A stretch of 64,000 nt of DNA from Sordariomycetes sp. S80-01Y. Taxonomy: Eukaryota > Ascomycota > Sordariomycetes. Below are positions 56,269 through 64,000 of the stretch, in pieces. Numbering within the stretch: position 1 is the stretch's first letter; each line of letters begins with the position of its first letter. The DNA is taken from the NCBI GenBank assembly GCA_037042185.1, contig JAXQJY010000031.1, positions 806,001-870,000 on the forward strand, in the 5' to 3' direction. The notes below the pieces were generated by a model. That model was not told the origin of the DNA, did not search any database, and saw only the letters and a program-made list of their open reading frames with translations. The translations under genes and the position numbers were made by a program.

Positions 56269-57926
56269 TTACGTCACCGGTTGCAATTTTACCATAAGAG
56301 GCTTCTTATCCCAAGACGTAAAGATCTTCTGGTCAATCCACCGATCCGACTCTGGCATCAACACCAGATCGAACCTTGATAACAGCTCGCACAAGATGAG
56401 TCGCATTTCGATGTAGGCCAGACTGTTCACCCGCAATTAGCGTCGCGCTCCACTCAATTGGGCCTGCAGGAGGAGTGCACTCACTTGCGGCCGACGCAGT
56501 TTCGAGGACCATGGGAGAATGGCTGTAGAGCCTCTCTCTTTTCTCGGCTCCATTCTTCGTCACCCGCGAGCAAGAAGCGTTCAGGGATGAACTCCTCGGG
56601 TCGACTGAAGTTTAGGGGCGACCGGAACATAGAGTATTGATTGATGCCAACCATGAACCCTCCTGGTACGTATTGGCCGGCGATAGTAGCACCTTGGCGA
56701 GGCAAAAGACGAGGATGGCTGGTGGGAGCGGGAGGGTACAACCGCAGAGACTCGTCAATGACGGCCGAGAGATATCTCAGTTCACCAGCACGAGCGATTG
56801 TGATCTCGGTCTCGTCCCCAAAAGCGGCTCGGATCTCCTGAGTCAACAGGGAATGAACACGTGGGTTCGTCAACAGGAGATACGTTGCCCCAGATAGCAG
56901 CGTCGCAGTGGTCTCGCTCCCGGCGACCACAAATACAGGAGCATTGCTAGTGAGGTCCTCCGGGTTGATCTGTCCCTTTCCCTCGGCGGCTATCAAATGG
57001 GTCATGAAGTCTGTGTACCTGGGCTGTTTCTGCTTCCGATTATGAAGTTTTAGGTGGGCCATCTCAAAGGTTGACTTAGCCTCGCGTAGGACCCGCCTTG
57101 GGATGAGTCCAGCGAGCACCGTTGCAAGACCGAGCCGAATCCGGTTGAGGGCCTGAGAGAAGGCCACAAACTTGAGGGTGCTGAATATCATCTCGACCCA
57201 TGGGTGATAGTCGGAGTTGGAAAGGCAGTTGAAGGACTCGGCGAAGGCGAGATGGCCGATAACATCAAACGTGGTGAACTGCATCCTAGATTCAGTGGCC
57301 GGTGGTTATCGCATAGATTGTTTATACTCCAGACTCACGTTATACCATTTGACGATGTCAATGGGCTTGTCGGTTCTCTTGCTTAACTGGTCAACCAATA
57401 GTTGAGTATACATCTTCAGCACAGGCTCCTGCTCCCGTAAGGATTTGTCAGAAAAGGCGTTGGAAACAAGACGCCGAATCTGGGAGTGCTTTTCTCGAGG
57501 GGCGAAGATTATGCTAGGATGCTTCGACTGCTCTTCGTCAAAGATCTGGGAAGCGTCCTTGATGTTTTCTGGGGCGCCCACGCGGTGGCCGTATATATCC
57601 TTCCATGCTCGGACGTCGGTGTATGCCAGCTCGTTCGGCGCAACACGTACGACTGGTCCGTATGCCAAGTGCGCTTTATGGACTGCAAAGGTGTAATCGC
57701 CCACGACGGTGTGGTATAGGAACCAATAGATGCCGGCTCGAGCTGCCCATGGCCCTGGGTATGATCGCAAAGGGTGGAAGTACAAATTGTAGACTATTTG
57801 GCCGACGAAAGCTAGTATCCCCTAATCGTAGCGTATTAAGCTTTTTGCTGCGGGGAAGCTGATGACAAAACACACCATGCACAATGCTACTCCGAGGTAC
57901 CGCACCGCGTAGTGGAGAAAGGCCAT
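56269..57926 (-). CDS. Cytochrome P450, CYP65-like
   Basis: Predicted 493-residue monooxygenase; minus-strand exons 57926-57876, 57821-57339, 57278-56485 and 56422-56269. A membrane anchor is at the N-terminus, then a YFHPLRSYPGPW hinge. The I-helix has VAGSETTATLL, the K-helix ESLRLYPPAP, and the heme loop FSHGPRNCVGRN with the Cys ligand. The NFTTFDVIGHLAFAESFNCL block and overall style resemble CYP65 and related P450s of fungal secondary metabolism, such as isotrichodermin-type hydroxylases. Substrate unknown. The four-exon model totals 494 codons including the stop, and all joins restore P450 motifs. Neighbours are the Tps1-like gene and two MFS pumps, but no backbone synthase is in the window. 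Confidence 0.92.
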
Positions 57927-58050
57927 GGTGATAGCGCCTCGGGTGACGATGGATAGGAGCTTCGTTGGTTATGTTGGAACTTGTATTAGAGTTTGGACGG
58001 CTCAAGCCTAACAGCATAAATGAGCCTAAGGAATGGAAGGCGTTGAGCTA

Positions 58051-58378
58051 GAAGTAGATGCTACACCTTTTATACGCTGCTGGTGCTCTCAGTGCGCGGC
58101 GTCGAAGAGCACGCCGGCAACCACAAGATCCGGCAATTGCATAACTTTACGCGTATTGGTGGACTGCATTTCGGCGCGCAATCCGGTGATAAGCCAGTGA
58201 ATTCTTATAGAATTGAAGCAAATGCTACATCTTGCACGATGCTGGCGCACTCCATGCAGGGCGTTGGAGAGTATGCCGGCAACGACAAGGTCCGGCATTT
58301 GCATAACTATACGCGTATGGGCTGGGCTTTACGCACCAGGCAGTGCCAAGCCGGCATTCAGATTCCGTTCATGAAGAT
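58051..58378. repeat. Imperfect 164-bp tandem repeat, two copies
   Basis: Copy 1 is about 58051-58214 and copy 2 about 58215-58378. Shared blocks include ATGCTACA near the start, GCCGGCAAC.ACAAG.TCCGG and TTGCATAACT.TACGCGTAT. Spacing drifts from 164 to 162 nt through small indels. Read on the plus strand both copies stay open in one frame with conservative differences, so an old coding origin is possible. Confidence 0.75.
58066..58074 (-). promoter_or_regulatory. TATA-like element before the P450 gene
   Basis: TATAAAAGG on the minus strand, about 140 nt upstream of the P450 ATG, inside copy 1 of the tandem repeat. Copy 2 has lost this sequence. Position only. Confidence 0.45.
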
Positions 58379-59559
58379 TGATAACAGCGTAATTATTAAA
58401 CCTTCGCTCTCTTTGCTGCCGCAGGGCTAAGAGGTGTCGGGGTCTTGTCGGACTCCGCTCGCCATCGACCCACCGGGGATGTCATGACGATTTTGGTAGC
58501 TCCCGCTATAGTGCAATACCCAACGTGGCAGCTGCGAGTGACGATGTGAGCAGCATGGACTGACATGAGCTAAGGCTGTGTGTAGCGAAATACCAGTTCT
58601 TTTATTAAATGTTTCACGATGTCGGAGAAGGATCAGCACACGCAAAGGCAGGCAGTATACCCAAGCCGGCCACGGCAAACAACAGCTGCAGGTGTCCGGC
58701 TTTGACATGTGCACATGAACTCATTCAGCAGGTCGATGATAATGGGGACACAATGCTAGAAGGATTAGCTGTTACGGGTAGCTATTTTAGTGACAGTGCA
58801 TCAATGAGTGCAGGGGTTCTGTACGATGAGTCCGATCCCAAATCAAATTAGACCGTATCAGATCTTTTGGGAGCCCGTGAGTGCACGGATTAGCGTCAAG
58901 GCGACTACGCATGACAGATCTCGCGTCACGACATCGTGCGGTCGAAGAATAGTCGGGCACGGAATCGAATGCCGGCGCCATGAACCCGGCGGGTTCTGGA
59001 GAGTCCCGTCCTGCCGACAGAGTCGATCCCTAGCCCGCCGGTGCCGGGTCGGCCCAGAACCTACAATAGAATACAAAGCATAATAAGTGCCAGCACAAGA
59101 TTCCACCAAGCAGGGCGTCGAAAGTCAAATCGTCCTGAGAATGGAAGCTGTAGACCGCCCGTCGAGGCTCATCTTCAAGGGCCGAATCCTGCTCCTTGAT
59201 CACGGACGTTTTGCGCAAGGGCCCATGATGAAGGACTCGGCCGAAGCGCTCCTGACCCACCTTTAGCTTCTACGGATGGTACGGAATAGATGGATACGTA
59301 CCAATAGCACTATTGGCACGACTAGCAGTAGATTTGTGCAAAGAAAAGGAGCGGACGTCGGAACTGCTGAATCCCGTTGCGATATGTGCACTTCATAAAT
59401 TTCGCCGCACCAACTTTCGCCCCAAATGCCGACTACATCATGTCTTGCTCTCTTCTTCACTCTCTGAAACATTTCGCGACGAGCCGCTACCTCTTTACAT
59501 TACATCCGGCCCAAGACCCCTGAATACATCGCCAACGAGTTATCGGGACACCACAATAC

Positions 59560-61350
59560 ATGGTCATGGCAAATTCCGCAGGCCAAGATGGCCAGACAGA
59601 CGGCCTCGAGCCCGTCACCGTCACCAAACTGCCCTATTGGCGATTGGTGGTCGACCAGGCGGGAATCACTCCAGAGGTCGCCAACCACAAGTACGCAGGT
59701 TCCGGGACAGAGGAAGACCCGTACCTGGTGCACTGGATACCGAACGATCCCAGGGACCCCATGTCGTTCAGCCCCTTGAAGCGATGGTTCATCACGATGA
59801 CGGTCGCGATCGCAACCCTGGCCGTTGCTCTTGTGTCCTCAGCCTACACTGGCGGCATCGCTGAAATTATGATGGAGTTCCAGATCGGCCAAGAGGTGGC
59901 CACCCTGGGTGTTTCACTCTTCGTGCTGGGATTCGCCATCGGCCCGCTGCTCTGGGCACCGTTGAGCGAGCTGTTCGGCCGTCAATTTCTCTTCATCGGC
60001 ACGTATGCCGCCCTGACGGCGTTCAACGCCGGATGCGCCGGGGCCCAGAATGCCTGGACCCTCATCATCTTGCGCTTCATGGCCGGCGCCTTTGGCTCGT
60101 CGCCGCTCACCAACGCCGGCGGCGCCATCGCGGACATGTTCCCGGCTTCGGAGCGAGGCCTGGCGATGGCGCTCTTCGCCGCCGCGCCGTTCCTCGGGCC
60201 TGTTCTGGGACCTGTCATCGGCGGCTTCCTGGGCATGAACGCCGGTTGGCGCTGGGTCATGGGCTTCCTCGCTGCCTTCTCCGGCGCTCTCTGGATCGTC
60301 GGGGCGATGCTGGTGCCGGAAACATACGCCCCCGTCCTTCTCCGCAGTCGCGCCGCCAAGCTGTCCAAGCAGACCGGAAAGGTCTACGTTAGCAAGATCG
60401 ACCGCGACCAAGGGCAGGTCAACCTAGCCGAGTCCCTCAAGCTCGCCTTGTCGCGACCCTGGATCCTGCTCTTCAGGGAGCCCATCGTCCTGCTGCTTTC
60501 CATCTACATGGCAATCATCTACGGCACGCTTTACATGCTCTTCGCGGCTTTCCCCATCGTCTACCAGCAGCAGCGCGGGTGGAACCAGGGTGTGGGTGGC
60601 CTCGCGTTCCTCGGAATCGCCGTGGGGATGATGATTGCGGTCGCTTACACCATCCCCGACAACAAGCGGTTCATAAAGGTTCAAGAGAAGCACGGCGGCT
60701 TCGCCCCCCCTGAGGCCCGCCTGCCTCCCTGTCTCATCGGTTCCCTGGCTTTGCCAGTTGGGCTGTTCTGGTTTGCGTGGACGAACAGTCCGTCCATCCA
60801 CTGGCTGGCCAGCATCGCCGCCGGCGTCCCTTTCGGCTTTGGCATGGTTCTGGTCTTCCTGAGCATCATGAACTACCTGGTCGACTCGTACACCATCTTC
60901 GCCGCCTCGGTTCTGGCCGCGAACTCCGTCTTGCGGTCCCTCTTCGGCACAGCATTCCCCCTCTTCACCAGCTACATGTACGAGGACCTGGGCATCCACT
61001 GGGCGTCATCGATCCCTGCCTTTCTGGCGCTTGTGTGCGTTCCGTTCCCCTTCCTGTTCTACAAGTACGGCGGGCCGATCCGCGAGAAATGTAAGTTCGC
61101 CGCGGAGTCTGCGGCTTTCATGAGGAAGATTCGAGAAAGCCGGAATGAACCGTCCGAGGAGGTGAAGGATGAAGTTCTAGACGAGGAGGAACCCGAGGAA
61201 GATGGTGAGCCTACGTATGCACCTTTAACTGCCGCTGGCTCTCGCCCTACGAGGCCCTCGGGCCGTTCCAGAGCCTCAAGCCGTCCAAAGTCATACGACG
61301 GCAACCCATACGACATTGACCGGGTAAACACGAGAGAGTCTTTTGCCTAG
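59560..61350 (+). CDS. MFS multidrug transporter, DHA1 family
   Basis: Single-exon 596-residue pump; the second ATG at 59566 is an alternative start. A cytosolic N-terminus of about 85 residues includes DPYLVHWIPNDPRDPMSFS, a motif of fungal DHA1 drug:H+ antiporters. Twelve membrane segments follow, with APLSELFGRQF as loop 2-3, an LRFMAGAFGSSPLTNAGGAI segment 4, and LGPVLGPVIGGFLG as the antiporter motif C in segment 5. A hydrophilic central loop and an acidic, Ser/Arg-rich tail complete it. Such carriers expel toxins, fungicides or polyamines at the plasma membrane. It is divergent to the P450 gene. Family firm, substrate unknown. Confidence 0.93.
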   Translation: MVMANSAGQDGQTDGLEPVTVTKLPYWRLVVDQAGITPEVANHKYAGSGTEEDPYLVHWIPNDPRDPMSFSPLKRWFITMTVAIATLAVALVSSAYTGGIAEIMMEFQIGQEVATLGVSLFVLGFAIGPLLWAPLSELFGRQFLFIGTYAALTAFNAGCAGAQNAWTLIILRFMAGAFGSSPLTNAGGAIADMFPASERGLAMALFAAAPFLGPVLGPVIGGFLGMNAGWRWVMGFLAAFSGALWIVGAMLVPETYAPVLLRSRAAKLSKQTGKVYVSKIDRDQGQVNLAESLKLALSRPWILLFREPIVLLLSIYMAIIYGTLYMLFAAFPIVYQQQRGWNQGVGGLAFLGIAVGMMIAVAYTIPDNKRFIKVQEKHGGFAPPEARLPPCLIGSLALPVGLFWFAWTNSPSIHWLASIAAGVPFGFGMVLVFLSIMNYLVDSYTIFAASVLAANSVLRSLFGTAFPLFTSYMYEDLGIHWASSIPAFLALVCVPFPFLFYKYGGPIREKCKFAAESAAFMRKIRESRNEPSEEVKDEVLDEEEPEEDGEPTYAPLTAAGSRPTRPSGRSRASSRPKSYDGNPYDIDRVNTRESFA

Positions 61351-61976
61351 CTGTCGCATCAAGACGATTTTCTAAGTTCATAATAGTCTATAGAATAGAG
61401 TAGCCATGTCAGCTACAGTTTGAAAGCAATATATATTTCTCAAGCACCCCCCCATCCACTGAGCAACAGCAAGTGACCTCGATGTCAGCAACGAACAGAA
61501 AGATGACATTTATGCGCAGAAGCGGGGCAATCTGATATATTTCGGCAACCGCTTCAGTCTTTGATAGGAGCATGACTTTCATAATGAGCCATCCGGAATC
61601 TGCTGCCGATACGAGACGTAACGTGAGCGGCGCGCTCTACCAAGTGTTTCTCGATTACCATCCTGGATTGCGGGGTGGATCATTTTATCCAGGTTAAGTT
61701 TGCCACGTTTAGGGGTTGACGCGGTTATGGTGACACAACCGCGAAACCCAACTGCACAGATGGATCAATTATTGAATTCAATCGTCATCTTGAACCGATT
61801 CAATTGATCCTCAAAGTAGCAAATTTGGGACGTCACCAGCTCTGAAGACTAGTGTCAGCTGCTCACAGCCCCATTGGCACAGGGTAAGCTAACTTTCGAA
61901 GCACTACAAGGCACCTCGGAAAGAATGGAAGTACTTCGAAAACAAGCTTCATGATTCTACTAGTAGAGGTAAGCAG
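61351..61976. other. Intergenic region between convergent pumps
   Basis: 3' flanks of the DHA1-type gene (plus) and DHA2-type gene (minus). AT-rich; no open frame of note. Confidence 0.5.
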
Positions 61977-63569
61977 CTACTGCATCCCCTTCTTCTTGTG
62001 AGAGCGGCCCTTCACCAGCAAAAACACCAGACAAATGCCGAGCCCCAGCCCCGACAACCCCATCCCCATGTACATTGCCCCCCGGTAGCCCCTGACCATC
62101 TCGGACATGGTCTTGCCAGACCCGTGGACGTGCACCTCGACCGTGCCCGCGAAGCCGACGCCCAGGGCGATGCCGTAGTTGACGACGGTGTTGACGAGGC
62201 TCGCGCCGATGCCCTGGTGCTCCCGCTTGACCGCGTCGGAGAGGATCAGCGTCGCGGCGGGGAAGCTCATGTCCATGCCGAAGGGCATGACGAGGGTCGC
62301 CACGAAGATCTGGCCCCAGTAGATCTGGTCCGTCGGCGCGAAGGCCGTGAGGGTGATGCCGGTGAAGAAGGCGGCCAGGGCGCACGTCATGACTGCGGGC
62401 GGCGCGACCTGGAGCGGACCGAGGAGCTTCCCCGTGATGATGGCCGCGAGACCCCCCGCGACGCAGACGGGAGCGAACCAGGCCACGGTCAGGAGGGGCG
62501 ACAAGCCTCGGGTCTCCTGGAGGATCTGGACGAGGTACAGCGTCCAGATACCGAACGTCGCCCAGCCGCACGCGATGGCGGCCAGGACGAAGGCCACGTC
62601 CGCTGTCATGGCGTCGAAAGGGAGGAGCGGCATTGGCGCGAACCTGAACTCGACGTAGGCGAAGACGGCAAATAGCACCAGGCCAAGCACCAGGGGAACC
62701 AGAACCGTTGCCGTTCCCCAGCCCGAGACGGGCGCCTGCGTCCAGGCAAAGTTGAAGAGGATGAGCGCTACCACCCCAACAACCGCTCCCGGCGCGTCCA
62801 GCGTCTCGACCCATCCCCGCACCGTCGTCGGATGCACGACCTTGCTCTGCGTATGCGGCACCGCGAACGTCGCCAGGACGGCCAGGAAGGCCAGCCAGAT
62901 GCTCAGCACCCACTGGCTCCAAGGCCACCAGACCAGGTTCAGCAGGCCGCCAAAGGCACCGCCGACGACGGCGCCCATGGGCGCGACGGCGCCGAAGAAG
63001 GCAAAGACCATGGCCTTCCTGTGGCCCGGCGGGTAGGCGACGCCGAAGATGGCGAGGGCGTTGGGCAGGCAGATGGCCGGGCCGATGCCCTGCAGCACGC
63101 GCGCGAAGACGGCGAGGGTGTAGTTGCTCCAGACGCTGAAGCCCGAGATGAGCGACCACAGCGAGAACCAGCACAGGCCGACGACGAGCATGAACTTGTA
63201 GCCGAAGACGTCGCCGAGGCGGCCCGAGAAGACGATGAAGGTGCCGACGGTGAGCGAGTAGCCGCCCACGAGCCAGGCGAGACGGGGCGGGTCAGACACG
63301 CCGAACGACTCCCCGATGGTCCGCAGGAGGACCAGCGTTCCCAGGTATGCGGCCTCTGGCGAGGGTGTCAGCGAGTCCCATCCCGTGATGAGAGGGGGTG
63401 ACTTACGCGTGCAGAATTGAGCCATGCAGATGACTGAGACGAAGAGAACCTCGCGCGGCAGCGAGAGCGGTTGCGCGATCCATACTGAGCTGGCGTTGGA
63501 TCGTTGCTGGGTGAGCTCCTCGTCGCCGGGACGCGAGGGCGGGCTTTCCGATTCCTTGCTTCTCGACAT
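61977..63569 (-). CDS. MFS transporter, DHA2 family (14-span, Atr1-like)
   Basis: Predicted 513-residue carrier; minus-strand exons 63569-63407 and 63355-61977. The 51-nt intron (GTAAGT...CGCCAG) has no stop and is a multiple of three, so retention would insert 17 residues; splicing gives AQFCTQAAYLGTLVLL, which fits the family better. Signature pieces are WLVGGYSLTVGTFIVFSGRL, GDVFGYK, and VLQGIGPAICLPNALAIFG. About 14 membrane segments are visible. Relatives export aminotriazole, boron or unknown compounds. The gene is GC-rich compared with its flanks, which gives long false open frames on other frames. Family firm, substrate unknown. Confidence 0.92.
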   Translation of the reverse strand: MSRSKESESPPSRPGDEELTQQRSNASSVWIAQPLSLPREVLFVSVICMAQFCTRKSPPLITGWDSLTPSPEAAYLGTLVLLRTIGESFGVSDPPRLAWLVGGYSLTVGTFIVFSGRLGDVFGYKFMLVVGLCWFSLWSLISGFSVWSNYTLAVFARVLQGIGPAICLPNALAIFGVAYPPGHRKAMVFAFFGAVAPMGAVVGGAFGGLLNLVWWPWSQWVLSIWLAFLAVLATFAVPHTQSKVVHPTTVRGWVETLDAPGAVVGVVALILFNFAWTQAPVSGWGTATVLVPLVLGLVLFAVFAYVEFRFAPMPLLPFDAMTADVAFVLAAIACGWATFGIWTLYLVQILQETRGLSPLLTVAWFAPVCVAGGLAAIITGKLLGPLQVAPPAVMTCALAAFFTGITLTAFAPTDQIYWGQIFVATLVMPFGMDMSFPAATLILSDAVKREHQGIGASLVNTVVNYGIALGVGFAGTVEVHVHGSGKTMSEMVRGYRGAMYMGMGLSGLGLGICLVFLLVKGRSHKKKGMQ

Positions 63570-64000
63570 GTTGTCGACTTTGCAGCTCTCAACAGCTGCC
63601 GCAGAAAATATGAAACGGCGACGATTTTAACGTCGGGTCGATGGGAGAGGAGGCAAAGCTAGATCATCCCGCAGCGCAGATATAACCTCGTAACGGCCAT
63701 CGGTATCCGAGGTTGCGGTCCGAGGCAAGCAAGGTGGTCCTCAACGGTCGAATGATTTTTTCTTAGCCACGATGCGTCAAGATTGATAAGAGATGGGAAA
63801 TGCAGGTGCGAGGGGGACGCTAGCCAGACTAATCAATGATATAATGGGCCTTTCTTTTAGCACAGACGGGTTATTAAGCTTCGTGTAATCGTTGACGTGA
63901 CTTTTTTTTTTTCCCACTGTGGATGCCGAGTGGGAGGAGTGGGAACTGGAGCGGCTCTTAGTGCGTGCGCCTCGGCAGTGAGATCCGGGACGGCTGAATC
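63570..64000. other. Upstream flank of DHA2 gene
   Basis: Holds the presumed promoter of the DHA2-type pump. A run of 13 T occurs near 63903-63914. No gene start was seen before the window ends. Confidence 0.45.

Larger units (their letters stand above)
57927..59559. other. Divergent intergenic region with tandem repeat
   Basis: Upstream region of the P450 gene (minus) and the DHA1-type pump (plus). It contains a 164-nt imperfect tandem repeat at 58051-58378 and a TATA-like element. Between 58430 and 59500 only short open frames without domains occur. Confidence 0.5.

Noticed and set aside
61960-63174. 404-codon minus-strand frame
   Set aside because: Out-of-frame shadow of the GC-rich DHA2 gene, Arg/Pro/Gly-rich.
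1-64000. CRISPR arrays, operons, Shine-Dalgarno sites
   Set aside because: The window is eukaryotic; no regular spaced repeats and no operon layout exist.

Overview
This is nuclear DNA of a filamentous ascomycete (Pezizomycotina, most likely a Sordariomycete). Genes sit about one per 2 to 3 kb on both strands. They carry short introns of about 45 to 225 nt, with GTRNGT-like donors and CTRAC-like branch sites just upstream of the acceptors. Several proteins have typical fungal forms: Spa2, Mcr1, Kre33, Sym1, mS38/Cox24, Nbp2-like, Mug190-like and Psg1-like. The species cannot be fixed from the sequence alone. All exon joins given here were built by hand from splice signals and reading frame.

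Layout. 1-32 kb is mostly conserved housekeeping DNA: an F-box/WD-like protein (+), a SprT-type metalloprotease (+), a ZIFL-like MFS carrier (-), a glutamate-carboxypeptidase-like M28 protein (+), a four-span MARVEL-like membrane protein (-), mitochondrial NADH-cytochrome b5 reductase Mcr1 (-), an Nbp2-like SH3 protein (-), the CTD phosphatase Ssu72 (+), the polarity scaffold Spa2 (+), a kinase-like gene (-) with a broken inverted copy beside it (+), and a Psg1-like membrane protein (-). 32-42 kb is sparser and looks accessory. It holds two small paralogous cysteine-motif proteins (+), one with an in-frame stop, a DHDPS-family aldolase (-), and long stretches with no recognisable gene. 42-53 kb is conserved again: Kre33/NAT10, mS38, Sym1 and a Mug190-like SMP/C2 protein, all on the minus strand. 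53.9-63.6 kb looks accessory: a divergent trehalose-6-phosphate synthase, a CYP65-like P450, a DHA1-type MFS pump and a DHA2-type MFS pump, with two different tandem repeats in the spacers.

Signs of genome defence or decay are scattered. The kinase-like pseudogene, the small cysteine gene and a remnant next to mcr1 carry stops that one C-to-T or G-to-A change can explain (TGG to TGA, CAG to TAG, CGA to TGA), which fits RIP-type mutation or simple drift. Functional links between neighbours are weak, as is usual in fungi. The exceptions are the possible stress/metabolite group at 53.9-63.6 kb and the adjacent mitochondrial genes mS38 and sym1. No tRNA, rRNA, intact transposon or CRISPR array was recognised.
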